DNA of 64,000 nt from DASUNQ01 sp044866775. GTDB lineage: Bacteria > Acidobacteriota > Thermoanaerobaculia > Multivoradales > UBA5704. A program made the position numbers and the translations under genes. Positions 32,012 through 40,740 of the stretch are shown here, in pieces; the first letter of the stretch is position 1, and each line of letters opens with the position of its first letter. The notes beneath the pieces were generated by a model. That model was not told the origin of the DNA and made no database searches. It saw only the letters and a list, made by a program, of their open reading frames with translations. Where the stretch lies: contig JBIOUG010000120.1 in NCBI GenBank assembly GCA_044866775.1, positions 1 to 64,000 of the forward strand. The letters are read 5' to 3'.

Positions 32012-33095
32012 CCACCGCGTCGTCATGACCCTCGACGCCGGGGGCACGAAGCTCGTGTTCTCGGCGCTGCAGGGCAGCCGCGCGGTCGTCGAGCCGATCA
32101 AGCTGCCGCCATCCGCGGACGACCTGGAGCGCTCGCTCGCGGCCGTGGTCGAGGGCTTCCGGCGGGTGCGCGAGCAGCTCCCCGAGCCGCCGGCGGCGAT
32201 CAGCTTCGCCTTTCCCGGGCCGGCCGACTACGGGAGCGGCGTCATCGTCGCGCCGCCCAACCTGCCGGCCTACCGCGAGGTGGCGCTCGGGCCGATGCTC
32301 GAGGATGCCTTCGGCCTTCCCGTCTTCATCAACAACGACGGCGACCTCTTCGCCTACGGCGAGGCGACCGCGGGCTTCCTGCCGTACGTCAACGGCCTGC
32401 TGGCGGCGGCGGGAAGCCCGAAGCGGTTCCGCAACCTGCTCGGCGTGACGCTCGGCACCGGCTTCGGCGCCGGCATCGTGCGCGACGGCGAGCTGTTCAC
32501 CGGCGACAACTCGGTCGCCGGCGAGATCTGGCTCTTCCGCCACAAGGGGCGGCGGGATGCGAACGTCGAGGAGGGCGCCTCGATCCGCGCCGTGAAGCGC
32601 GCCTACGCGGAGCTGGCGGGGGTGCCGCTCGCGGAGGCGCCCGAGCCGCAGGCCATCTGCGAGATCGCCGAGGGGCGCGCGGCGGGCCATCGCGAGGCGG
32701 CGCAGGAGGCCTTCCGGCGGCTCGGCGAGGTGGCCGGCGACGCGATCGCGCTGGCGACCTCGCTCGTCGACGGCCTGGTGGTCGTCGGCGGCGGCATCGC
32801 CGGCGCGCACCGGCATTTCCTGCCCGCCCTGGTCGCCGAGATGAACGGCACCTACGCCGCCCCCGGCGGCGGGCGCTTCCGGCGGCTGGTGCCGCGGGCG
32901 TTCAACCTCGAAGACCCCGAGCAGCGCGCGGCGTTCCTGCGCGGCGAGGCGAAGCAGGTGCGGGTGCCTGGCGGTGGCGGGCGCACCGTGACCTTCGACG
33001 CGCTGCAGCGGGTGGGGGTCGGGGTGTCGCGGCTGGGCACCAGCGAGGCGATCGCGATCGGGGCCTATGCGTTCGCGCTGAGCAAGCTGCCGTGA
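31992..33095 (+). CDS. ROK-like sugar kinase of atypical type
   Basis: A 367-residue sugar kinase of the actin/hexokinase superfamily. The N-terminal phosphate loop VMTLDAGGTKLVFSAL, the NNDGDLFAYGEA catalytic/sugar segment, the LGVTLGTGFGAGIVRDGEL loop and the late DGLVVVGGGIAGA adenosine motif are all present. The CxCGxxGCxE zinc signature of ordinary ROK kinases is absent, with DNSVAGEIWLFRHKG in its place, and the protein has a longer C-terminal region (about 290-340) than usual. It overlaps the MFS gene by 20 bases and precedes the GH2 gene. It probably phosphorylates the sugar imported by the symporters; the substrate is unproven. Confidence 0.85.
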   Translation: MPQPSTDHRVVMTLDAGGTKLVFSALQGSRAVVEPIKLPPSADDLERSLAAVVEGFRRVREQLPEPPAAISFAFPGPADYGSGVIVAPPNLPAYREVALGPMLEDAFGLPVFINNDGDLFAYGEATAGFLPYVNGLLAAAGSPKRFRNLLGVTLGTGFGAGIVRDGELFTGDNSVAGEIWLFRHKGRRDANVEEGASIRAVKRAYAELAGVPLAEAPEPQAICEIAEGRAAGHREAAQEAFRRLGEVAGDAIALATSLVDGLVVVGGGIAGAHRHFLPALVAEMNGTYAAPGGGRFRRLVPRAFNLEDPEQRAAFLRGEAKQVRVPGGGGRTVTFDALQRVGVGVSRLGTSEAIAIGAYAFALSKLP

Positions 33096-33131
33096 ACAGA
33101 TTGAGCCAAAGAACCCCGCGCGGCACCGACA

Positions 33132-33314
33132 GTGGCCGCGTGGGGTGCCGGTCCGGAGGGAGTTCCACAGGCGCGCCGCTTCGCGGTGCTGGTAGCAGGC
33201 GACAGGGGCCTTCGGTTCGCACCCCGCTGCGCGGGGATGCATCACAACGGTATGGCCAGGCGACGGGGCGCGCGCCGGTTCCACTCCCTCCGGACCGGCA
33301 CCCCACGCGGCCAC
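33132..33314. repeat. 183-bp intergenic element with 32-bp perfect inverted repeats
   Basis: Arms at 33132-33163 and 33283-33314 are exact 32-base reverse complements, beginning GTGGCCGCGTGGGGTGCCGG. The 119-base centre holds a further hairpin (CCCCGC-TGC-GCGGGG near 33222-33236), paired GGCGCGCC-like tracts and a near-direct repeat CAGGCGAC(A)GGGGC (around 33197 and 33257). It fills the gap between the ROK-like and GH2 genes. Its structure suggests a MITE-like or structured RNA element; no transposase is present. Confidence 0.75.
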
Positions 33315-33345
33315 ATAGTCCGAACCTCTTCGGCCACGTCGCGGG

Positions 33346-36300
33346 ATGACGGTGCGGCGACTGCTGGCTGCTGCAGCCACGGCGCTGGCGGCGACGGCCG
33401 CGCCTCTCGCCGCCGAGCAGTTCACCCGCGGCCTCGGCGTCTACCCGGGCGACCCGCGCGAGAGCTTCGGCCCCGTGTTGGAGGTCGATCGGACGACCTA
33501 CCGCAACCTGGCGCTCCACCGGCCCGCCTACCACTCGAGCAGCTACGACTACAACCTGACCGCGCAGCTCGTCACCGACGGCATCAAGGAGACGGTGCTG
33601 CCGCGCTGGATCGCCGTCGCCACCAGCCAGCACGGCCTGCTCAAGCGCCACAAGCGCGAGTGGCCGCTCGACGGCAACTGGGTGTCGACGGTCGACCTCA
33701 AAGGGCCGAGCGCCTGGCTGCAGATCGAGCTCGGCGGCGGCGCGGGGCCGCCGGAGGTGGACGGGGTCGAGGTCGAGGCGCGCGTCTTCGCGGAGTCGCA
33801 GCAGCCGGAGAACTGGGCCTGCACGGTGGCGGGCTCGGACGACGGGGAGAGCTGGCAGGAGCTGGGGCGCGCGGTGGGCATGGCGCGCCCGGGCGGCGAT
33901 ATTGCCACCGCGATCGGCTTCCGCGAGCCGTCGCGCCGGCGCTTCTACCGGATTCTCTTCTCGGACCCGAGGGCGGTGTCGTGGCAGGTAGGGGAGCTGC
34001 GGCTGGTGCGCGGTGGGCGGCAGGTGCATGTCGCGGGGCCGCACAACTTCGCGAGCGCGTGGATGAGCGCCGGCGCCGGGCAGGAGTGGGTGTACGTGGA
34101 CCTGGGCGCAGAGGCCCGCTTCGACCGCGTGGCCCTGCACTGGGTCCGCCGCGCCGCCGAAGGCGCGCTCCAGGTGTCCGACGACGCTGCGAGCTGGCGG
34201 ACGGTGCAGCCGCTTCCGGCGGGGGAGACCGGCGCGAGTGGAGCGGCCGACGAGCTGAAGCTGCGGCGGCCCGTGCGCGCGCGCTACATCCGCATCCTGA
34301 TGACGAAGCCCGCCTCACCCGAGGGCTATGTCCTGAGCGAGGTCGAGGTCTTCGGGCGCGGCGGCCCGGTGCCGCGGCCGGCGGCGGCGCCGGCGCCGCG
34401 CCCGGACGGCCGCCTGGACCTCGCCGGCGGCGGCTGGCGGGTGCAGCGCGACTCGCTCGTCGCGGCCGACGGCCGGGCGCTCTCGACGCACGGCTTCGAC
34501 GATCAGGGCTGGCTGATCGCCACGGTGCCCGGGACGGTGCTCGCGAGCTGGTACAACGCCGGCGCTCTCCCCGACCCGAACTTCGGCGACAACCAGCTCA
34601 TGATCTCGGACTCCTTCTTCCACGCGGATTTCTGGTACCGCAACGAGTTCTCTGCGCCGCCGCGCGCCTGGGAGCCCGTCCCGCTGGTCGCTGGACGGAC
34701 GGCGCTCCCAGGGTTGATCGGAGCCCGGTGCCAACGCCTTCGCGCCGACGGCCGGCGGGCGTGGCTCCACTTCGACGGCATCAACTGGAAGGCCGACGTC
34801 TTCCTGAACGGCGAGGCGCTCGGCCGCATCGAGGGCGCCTTCACCCGCGCCCGGTTCGACGTCACGGATCGGCTCCGTCCGGGCGAGACGAACGCGCTCG
34901 CCGTGCGCATCCACAGGAACGCCTCGCCCGGGAGCGTCAAGGAAAAGACGTTCGAGAACCCGGACAAGAACGGCGGCGCGCTCGGCGCCGACAACCCGAC
35001 CTACCACGCCTCGATCGGCTGGGACTGGATCCCCACCATCCGCGGGCGGAACACCGGCCTCTGGAACGACGTCTACCTGACCGCGAGCGGCCCGGTGACG
35101 CTCGAGGATCCGCTGGTGAGGACGGTCCTGCCGCTCCCCGACACGGCGAGCGCGGACATCAGCGTCGAGGTCACCGTGCGCAACCACGCGGCGGCGCCGG
35201 TCGCGGGCACGCTGCGCGGGCGGTTCGGCGACGTCGCGTTCGCGCTGCCGGTGGCGCTCGACGCCGCGGCGGCGGAGACGCTGCGCTTCGACCCTTCGAC
35301 GCACCCGGCGCTGCGCCTCCAGAGCCCGCGGCTCTGGTGGCCGGCGGGATACGGCGAGCCGCATCTCTACGCCGTCGAGCTGTCGTTCGACACCGCCGAA
35401 GGCGTCTCGGACGCGACGTCGTTCCAGGCGGGCGTGCGGCAGTTCGCCTACAGCGAGGAAGGCGGCGCGCTGCGCCTGTGGATCAACGGCCGGCGCTTCG
35501 TCCCGCGCGGCGGCAACTGGGGCTTCGGCGAGTCGATGCTGCGCTACCGCGCCCGCGAGTACGACGCGGCGGTTCGCTACCACCGCGACATGCACTTCAA
35601 CATGATCCGCAACTGGGTGGGGCAGATCGGCGACGACGAATTCTACGCGGCGTGCGACCGCCACGGCATCGTGGTGTGGCAGGACTTCTGGCTCGCCAAC
35701 CCGTGGGACGGGCCGGACCCTGCCGACGACACGATGTTTCTCGCCAACGTGAGCGACACCGTGCGGCGGATCCGCAACCATCCGTCGCTCGGCCTCTACT
35801 GCGGGCGCAACGAGGGCTATCCGCCGCAGCCGCTGGATGCCGCGATCCGCCGGGCGCTCGCCGAGCTGCACCCGGGCCTGCACTACATCTCGAGCTCGGC
35901 CGACGACGTGGCGAGCGGCCACGGCCCCTACCGCGCGATGCCCCTCCACTTCTACTTCGGCGAGGGGGTGCGCGCCAAGATCCACAGCGAGATGGGGATG
36001 CCCAACATCGTCAGCATGGACAGCCTGCGTCTCATGATGCCGCAGGCCGCGATGTGGCCCTTGGGACCGATGTGGGGCCTCCACGACTTCTCGCTCGGCG
36101 GCGCCCAGGGCGGCAGCTCCTATCTCGAGCGGGTGCAGAGGAACTGGGGCGGGGTCGCCGGCGTCGAGGACTGGGTGGCGCTCGCCCAGTTCGGCAACTA
36201 CGAGGGCTACCGCGCCATGTTCGAGGCGCAGAGCCGCAACCGCACCGGCCTCCTCATCTGGATGAGCCACCCCGCCTGGCCGTCGTTCGTCTGGCAGACT

Positions 36301-37065
36301 TACGACTACTACTTCGAGCCGACCGCCGCCTACTTCGGGGCCAAGAAGGGCTCCGAGCCGCTGCACGTCCAGTGGAACCCGGTGAGCGAGAGCGTGGAGG
36401 TGGTGAACTACAGCGCCGGCGACGCGCCCGGCCTGACCGCGACGGCGCAGGTCTTCGACGCGGCCGGCGCCGTGCGCTGGGAGAGGAGCGCGGCGGTCGA
36501 CAGCGCCGAGGACACGACGCAGACGGTCCTCGCCATGGAGTACCCGGTGCGCCTGACGCCGCTCCACTTCATCCGCTTGCGGCTGACCCGCGGCGAGGAG
36601 CTGCTCTCCGAGAACTTCTACTGGCGCGGCCTCGAGGAGGGCGACTACCGCTTCCTGCGCGAGCTGCCGCACGTGACGCTGGAGGCCTCGACGACGGCCG
36701 AGCGCGACGGCGACTGGTGGCGCCTGACGACCGACCTGCACAACCCCGGCAGCCACCCGGCGCTCATGGTCCGCCTCAAGGCCGTCCGCGCCAAGACCCG
36801 CGACCGCATCCTCCCGGTCCTCTACAGCGACAACTACGTCGCCCTCATGCCCGGCGAGCGCCGCACCATCCACACCGAGCTGCGGCACGCCGACACCCGC
36901 GGCGAGGCGCCGCGGATCGTGGTCGAAGGGTTCAACGCCGGCGAGGTGGTGGCGAGGGGGGCCGAGGAAGCCAGCGGCGCACCGACGACTTGTAACGGAG
37001 ATACGGATCGCCAAAGCGACCGGCCAGAGCAGGTTCCTCGTAGAGCAGCACCAGGAGGTGAGTGA
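33346..37065 (+). CDS. Exported glycoside hydrolase family 2 exo-glycosidase with discoidin-like domains
   Basis: A 1239-residue secreted enzyme. A signal peptide (LLAAAATALAATAAPLAAE) leads into about 300 residues containing two discoidin/F5-F8C-like carbohydrate-binding regions (YRNLALHRPAYHSSSYDYNLTAQLVTDGI; later VYVDLGAEARFDRVALHWV). The GH2 sugar-binding, immunoglobulin-like and TIM-barrel domains follow. The acid/base Glu lies in LYCGRNEGYPPQ and the nucleophile is probably the Glu of KIHSEMGMPN. This layout resembles exo-beta-D-glucosaminidases and beta-mannosidases. The last 35 residues (from about 36958) have no family look: they are read antisense across the end of the convergent methyltransferase gene, and the 3' ends overlap by 134 bases. 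Probably periplasmic or surface-bound trimming of oligosaccharides. Confidence 0.9.
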   Translation: MTVRRLLAAAATALAATAAPLAAEQFTRGLGVYPGDPRESFGPVLEVDRTTYRNLALHRPAYHSSSYDYNLTAQLVTDGIKETVLPRWIAVATSQHGLLKRHKREWPLDGNWVSTVDLKGPSAWLQIELGGGAGPPEVDGVEVEARVFAESQQPENWACTVAGSDDGESWQELGRAVGMARPGGDIATAIGFREPSRRRFYRILFSDPRAVSWQVGELRLVRGGRQVHVAGPHNFASAWMSAGAGQEWVYVDLGAEARFDRVALHWVRRAAEGALQVSDDAASWRTVQPLPAGETGASGAADELKLRRPVRARYIRILMTKPASPEGYVLSEVEVFGRGGPVPRPAAAPAPRPDGRLDLAGGGWRVQRDSLVAADGRALSTHGFDDQGWLIATVPGTVLASWYNAGALPDPNFGDNQLMISDSFFHADFWYRNEFSAPPRAWEPVPLVAGRTALPGLIGARCQRLRADGRRAWLHFDGINWKADVFLNGEALGRIEGAFTRARFDVTDRLRPGETNALAVRIHRNASPGSVKEKTFENPDKNGGALGADNPTYHASIGWDWIPTIRGRNTGLWNDVYLTASGPVTLEDPLVRTVLPLPDTASADISVEVTVRNHAAAPVAGTLRGRFGDVAFALPVALDAAAAETLRFDPSTHPALRLQSPRLWWPAGYGEPHLYAVELSFDTAEGVSDATSFQAGVRQFAYSEEGGALRLWINGRRFVPRGGNWGFGESMLRYRAREYDAAVRYHRDMHFNMIRNWVGQIGDDEFYAACDRHGIVVWQDFWLANPWDGPDPADDTMFLANVSDTVRRIRNHPSLGLYCGRNEGYPPQPLDAAIRRALAELHPGLHYISSSADDVASGHGPYRAMPLHFYFGEGVRAKIHSEMGMPNIVSMDSLRLMMPQAAMWPLGPMWGLHDFSLGGAQGGSSYLERVQRNWGGVAGVEDWVALAQFGNYEGYRAMFEAQSRNRTGLLIWMSHPAWPSFVWQTYDYYFEPTAAYFGAKKGSEPLHVQWNPVSESVEVVNYSAGDAPGLTATAQVFDAAGAVRWERSAAVDSAEDTTQTVLAMEYPVRLTPLHFIRLRLTRGEELLSENFYWRGLEEGDYRFLRELPHVTLEASTTAERDGDWWRLTTDLHNPGSHPALMVRLKAVRAKTRDRILPVLYSDNYVALMPGERRTIHTELRHADTRGEAPRIVVEGFNAGEVVARGAEEASGAPTTCNGDTDRQSDRPEQVPRRAAPGGE

Positions 37066-37453
37066 GCAGGAGGAACAGGAACGCCAAGCCGATGATCGCC
37101 GGCGACCGCAGGCTCAGGCCGGCCCCGAGCAGGACGCCGAAGCCGCCGATGTACATCGGATTGCGCACGTAACGATACGGGCCCGCGGCCACGAACTCGC
37201 GTGGCGGGTCGAACGGGGCCGGTGTGCCACGCCCCTCGGCCACGAAGGTGACGATGCACCAGAGAGCCAGGAGGGCACCCGCGAGAGCCAGAGCCAGGCC
37301 GAGAGGGCGGGCCCAAACCGGGACGGTGACCGGCAGTCGAGCGTCGTAGGGCTGCACCGCAGCCGCGAGCCACGCCCACAGCAGCACGAAGGCCGAAACG
37401 TAGAGCGCCGCTCGCAGGACCACGAGCATTCGGAGCGGCGCCGGCGCGCTCAT
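36932..37453 (-). CDS. Isoprenylcysteine carboxyl methyltransferase (ICMT)-family membrane protein
   Basis: A 173-residue membrane protein with four to five hydrophobic helices. The conserved ICMT/PEMT signature GPYRYVRNPMYIGGFGVLLGAGL is present, followed by LYEEPALAGRFGDPYLRYKSSVRRWLPRP, the usual C-terminal motif for S-adenosylmethionine and lipid-side binding. Bacterial members methylate unknown, often lipid-like, substrates. The conserved part ends near 36955; the last eight residues form a Pro/Arg tail. It converges on, and overlaps, the GH2 gene. Likely monocistronic. Confidence 0.88.
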   Translation of the reverse strand: MSAPAPLRMLVVLRAALYVSAFVLLWAWLAAAVQPYDARLPVTVPVWARPLGLALALAGALLALWCIVTFVAEGRGTPAPFDPPREFVAAGPYRYVRNPMYIGGFGVLLGAGLSLRSPAIIGLAFLFLLLTHLLVLLYEEPALAGRFGDPYLRYKSSVRRWLPRPPSPPPRRR

Positions 37454-37471
37454 CCTTGCCTATCCCCAGGG

Positions 37472-37582
37472 TCAATCTACGACGTGCCGCGGGATCTTGT
37501 CGAGCTCCTCCCGCAGGCGCCGCTGCGCGTGCCAGAGATCGTAGGTCTGCTGCATGCGCAGCCAGAGCGTGGGGCCATTGCC
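37472..37582 (-). pseudogene. Remnant of HigA-type (XRE) antitoxin, C-terminal part only
   Basis: The minus strand encodes GNGPTLWLRMQQTYDLWHAQ followed by a charged helix ending KIPRHVVD and a TGA stop. This is the C-terminal signature of HigA-family addiction-module antitoxins (LWLxMQxxYDLWxA). The helix-turn-helix part and start codon are missing: upstream in the same frame is the stop codon of the ABC permease gene at 37592. No toxin partner is seen. A fragment left by deletion or recombination, which also suggests how the metal transporter operon came to lack its ATPase gene. Confidence 0.75.
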
Positions 37583-37591
37583 ACTACGCCG

Positions 37592-38449
37592 TCAGTCCGG
37601 TGGAATCCCGGCCACGGCGGACGGCGCCCGCCGCCGGAAGACCGCCCACCGCACCCCCGCCAGCAGCAGCAGCGTGGCGCCGAACGTGGCGACGATCGTC
37701 GCGCCGGTCGGCAGGTCGAGGAAGAAGGAGAGGGCGACGCCGCCCGCCGAGACGGCGGCGCCCATCGTCCAGCCGATCGCCAGCCGCGGTCCGAGGCGGG
37801 CGGCGAAGAGCATGGCGGCCACCGCCGGCACGATGAGGAAGCAGAAGACGAGCAGCACGCCGGCGATCGCCACCGACGAGGTGACCACGAAGCCGAACGA
37901 CATGTAGAAGAGGAAGTCCCAGAAGCGGATGTTGTAGCCGCGGCGCAGGGCCTCGTCCTCGTTCATCGAGATGGTCAGGAAACGCTCGCGGCAGACGTAA
38001 TGGAAGGCGCCGACGGCGGCGTAGAGTACCGCCGTCTTCGCCAGCTCCGCCCAGGTGACCGAGAGGACGTTGCCGACCAACATCTCCTTCAGGTGTTCCG
38101 TCTCCTGCGTCGCCTTCGACATCACCAGGATGGCGACCGCCGCCGACACCGCGTAGACGATGCCGATCACCGCCTCCTGCGGGATGCGCGTCTTCCGGTG
38201 GACGCGCGAGAAGGCGAAGATCGCCGCCCCCAGGAAGGTGAAGCCGAGCGAGAAGAGGTAGGCCTGCGTCGAGTGCAGGTCGTACCCCGCCAGGTAGGCC
38301 ACGGTCGTGCCGAGGGCGGCGATCTGGGCGAGCGAGAGGTCGACGAAGATGACCCCGCGCTCGACGACGTGCACCCCGAGGTAGGCGTGGATGCCGGTCA
38401 GGATGAGGCTCGCCACGAAGGCGGGGAGCAGCAGGTCGAGGATCGTCAT
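37592..38449 (-). CDS. Metal ABC transporter permease (ZnuB/MntB type)
   Basis: A 285-residue inner-membrane permease with about eight helices, of the ABC-3 family used for zinc, manganese or iron. Family features are VVERGVIFVDLSLAQIAALGTTVAYLAGYD near the N-terminus, GNVLSVTWAEL, the cytoplasmic coupling stretch EDEALRRGYNIRFWDFLFYMSFG, and VAGVLLVFCFLIVPAVAAMLFA-like helices. Its ATG overlaps the stop of the binding-protein gene (ATGA), so the two are coupled. No ATP-binding subunit follows; instead there is a HigA remnant and an unrelated gene. The transporter must borrow an ATPase from elsewhere or be non-functional. Confidence 0.9.
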   Translation of the reverse strand: MTILDLLLPAFVASLILTGIHAYLGVHVVERGVIFVDLSLAQIAALGTTVAYLAGYDLHSTQAYLFSLGFTFLGAAIFAFSRVHRKTRIPQEAVIGIVYAVSAAVAILVMSKATQETEHLKEMLVGNVLSVTWAELAKTAVLYAAVGAFHYVCRERFLTISMNEDEALRRGYNIRFWDFLFYMSFGFVVTSSVAIAGVLLVFCFLIVPAVAAMLFAARLGPRLAIGWTMGAAVSAGGVALSFFLDLPTGATIVATFGATLLLLAGVRWAVFRRRAPSAVAGIPPD

Positions 38450-39366
38450 GCGCGCCCTCGCATCGCCGCGACGAAAGCGTCGACGTTGGTATCGAAGAGG
38501 GCGAAGTAGTCCTTGATCTCCGGCTTGCCGCCGACCGATGGGTAGAACACGAGCATCGCGGCTCCGGTCTTGCCGGCGATGTACTTCGGCGTCTTGGTGT
38601 CGAAGTACGGCTCGACCAGGATGAGCGGGATCTTCTTGTCCTTGATCAGGTTGATGATCTCGAGCGTGTGCGAGGGGCTCGGCGGGATGCCGGGCTTGGG
38701 CTCGACGTGGCCGGCGATCTTGAGCTTGAAGCGCTTGGCGAAGTTGGGCCACGAGTCGTGGAAGGTGACCACTTCGAGCCCCTCATAGGGCTTCATCTTG
38801 GCCAGCCACTCCGCCTCCTTGCGGGTGAGCGTGGCCTCGAAGGCGGCGAGGTTCTTGGCGTAGGCGTCGCGTCCCGCCGGGTCGAGCTGGGTGAACCGCG
38901 CCGTGACGGCGCGCGCGATCTTCCGCCCGTTCTCGGGGTCGGTCCAGTAGTGCGGGTTGCCGAAGGGGTGGACGTCGCCCATCGCGCGCGTCACCTGCTG
39001 CGTCGGGCGCCCGAGGATCTCGCAGCCGGTCGAGGCGTCGAGATAGCCGCGCGCGCCGGGCCGGATCTTGGCGTTGCGGCTCTGGTCGATGAGCGGCGGC
39101 AGGTAGCCGATCTCGAGCTCGAGGCCGGCGACCACCAGGAGGTCGGCGCGCGAGAGCTGGAGCACGTACGACGGCTTGGCGTCGACGAAGTGGGGGTCCT
39201 GGTAGCCCTTGGCGAGGGCGAAGGTGCTGACCCGGTCGCCGCCGATCGAGTCGGTGATGGAGGACAGGTCCTGGAGGGTCGTGACGACCCGCAGCTTGGC
39301 CTGCGCCGCGCCGGGGAGCGCCGCGAGCGCCAGGAGGACGATGGAGAGGTATCGCAAGGCTTTCAT
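38446..39366 (-). CDS. Metal ABC transporter substrate-binding protein (ZnuA/MntC-like)
   Basis: A 306-residue periplasmic solute-binding protein of the cluster A-I metal family with a signal peptide (LSIVLLALAALPGAAQA). Likely metal ligands are visible: His in YQDPHFVD, His in GNPHYWTDPENG, His in VVTFHDSWPNFAKRF, and an acidic residue in LVEPYFDTKTPKYIA. The His-rich loop of classical zinc binders between the second and third positions is lacking, so manganese or iron are as likely as zinc. It follows the porin gene by 9 bases and precedes the permease with an overlapping start. Confidence 0.9.
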   Translation of the reverse strand: MKALRYLSIVLLALAALPGAAQAKLRVVTTLQDLSSITDSIGGDRVSTFALAKGYQDPHFVDAKPSYVLQLSRADLLVVAGLELEIGYLPPLIDQSRNAKIRPGARGYLDASTGCEILGRPTQQVTRAMGDVHPFGNPHYWTDPENGRKIARAVTARFTQLDPAGRDAYAKNLAAFEATLTRKEAEWLAKMKPYEGLEVVTFHDSWPNFAKRFKLKIAGHVEPKPGIPPSPSHTLEIINLIKDKKIPLILVEPYFDTKTPKYIAGKTGAAMLVFYPSVGGKPEIKDYFALFDTNVDAFVAAMRGRA

Positions 39367-39375
39367 GACGTCACC

Positions 39376-40665
39376 TCAGAACGGATGGGCGCCGTGGGCG
39401 CCGATCGCGAATTGGAGTTGCAGGAAGATCTCGTCGGCCGTGACGTCCTCGGCGAAGCGCCGCCGCCGCGCCTCGGCGCGGAGGAGCGAGAACTCGCTCG
39501 GGCGGAAGGCGAGGAGCGCGGCGACGCCCCGGTCGCGCAGCGCGGCGTCGTCGGCGCGCTCCGACGACTCGTAGCGCGCCCCGACCGTCCAGCGCCGGGC
39601 GAGCTGGTAGTCGCCTCCCAAGAACCACCCCAGCGCCTCCGCGGTCCCTTCCTCCTGCTCGCGCCGGCTGCGGGCGACCTCGCCGCGCACGGTGAGCGAG
39701 CGGTAGATCGCCGTCTGCAGCGGCTTCCAGCGCAGCGTCAGGTCGAGCCCGGCGAGCTGCGTGTCGCTGCCGTCGGCGATGCCGTTCGGGCCGACGCCGT
39801 AGGAGGCGCCGAGGTCGAGGTTGGTGGCCTCGGTCAGGTCGCGGAAGAGCCGGTAGTGGGCGTTGTACGCGAGGTCGCTCCGCCCGCTCCCCTCGAACAG
39901 CCCCTCGGCGTCGCCGCGGAAGACCTGGAGCGTCGCTTCGGAGAACGTATCGCCGAGCGGGATGAGCCGGGCGACCGAGAGGCCGGTGCCGATCCATCCC
40001 TCGTCGCCGCCGAGAAGGTTCACGACCGGCAGCGGCTGGTCGGCCCAGGGGAGATTGTGCGCGTGCAGCGTGTTGACCTTGCCGAAGCCGGCCCGCATCC
40101 TGCCGACCCGTAGCAGGAGACCGGCCGGCAGGCTGGTGAACGTCGCGTAGCCCTCCTCGACCTCCACCCCCTCCTCGCCGAAGGCGAGGAAGAAGTCGGC
40201 GCGGGCGTAGGGATCGACGATCGCCTGGAGCGCCATCTCCGACTCCCGCAGCTCGGCGCTCGCCGCGTCCTCCTCGCCGCCGGCGCCGTGGCCGCCCGCG
40301 GCGACGAAGTTGGCGATCATCGAGATGCTCGGGTTGAAGTAGGTGCCGGTCTGGGGCGCCGTGCCGGCCGGCGCCTCCGCCGTTACCTCGGGCGGAACGG
40401 CGGACGGCTCCGGTGACGGCGTCGAGGGCGCAGGGAGTGCCGCGCCGCCGGCCTCGAGCTCGGCGAGCCGGCCCTCGAGGGCGGCGAGGCGGCTCTCGTA
40501 GTCGGCGCGCAGGGCGTCGATCTCCGCCCGCAGGACGGCGACGGTGTCGGGTGCAGCGGCCTCCTGCGCCGCGAGCGGCGGCGCGAGGACGGCGGCGAGC
40601 CCGCAGAGCGCGATGGCCCCGCGGAGCTGGATGGTGCGTAACGAAGGCAGCAGCCTACCGGGCAT
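39376..40665 (-). CDS. Porin-like outer-membrane protein with N-terminal coiled coil
   Basis: A 429-residue outer-membrane protein. The ATG at 40665 has AAAGGAGACGGGT immediately upstream and is preferred over 40683. A signal peptide ends at PPLAAQ. A short coiled coil (VAVLRAEIDALRADYESRLAALEGRLAELE) and a Pro/Ala/Glu linker precede a beta-barrel with alternating strands (for example LLLRVGRMRAGFGKVN, ATNLDLGASYGVG, GWFLGGDYQLARRWTVGARYESSE) that ends in a terminal strand with Phe as the last residue (FLQLQFAIGAHGAHPF). It precedes the metal-binding protein by 9 bases, so it is probably a metal-related channel. No family was named with certainty. Confidence 0.8.
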   Translation of the reverse strand: MPGRLLPSLRTIQLRGAIALCGLAAVLAPPLAAQEAAAPDTVAVLRAEIDALRADYESRLAALEGRLAELEAGGAALPAPSTPSPEPSAVPPEVTAEAPAGTAPQTGTYFNPSISMIANFVAAGGHGAGGEEDAASAELRESEMALQAIVDPYARADFFLAFGEEGVEVEEGYATFTSLPAGLLLRVGRMRAGFGKVNTLHAHNLPWADQPLPVVNLLGGDEGWIGTGLSVARLIPLGDTFSEATLQVFRGDAEGLFEGSGRSDLAYNAHYRLFRDLTEATNLDLGASYGVGPNGIADGSDTQLAGLDLTLRWKPLQTAIYRSLTVRGEVARSRREQEEGTAEALGWFLGGDYQLARRWTVGARYESSERADDAALRDRGVAALLAFRPSEFSLLRAEARRRRFAEDVTADEIFLQLQFAIGAHGAHPF

Positions 40666-40740
40666 ACCCGTCTCCTTTCTCAATCGCGAAGGGGGTGCGA
40701 CGCGCCCGCGACGGCGCGGGGCGTCAGCGCGACGAGGAGG

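Noticed and set aside
33132..36995. 1287-codon plus-strand frame overlapping the GH2 gene
   Set aside because: Off-frame shadow of the GH2 coding sequence; Arg/Pro-rich without domains.
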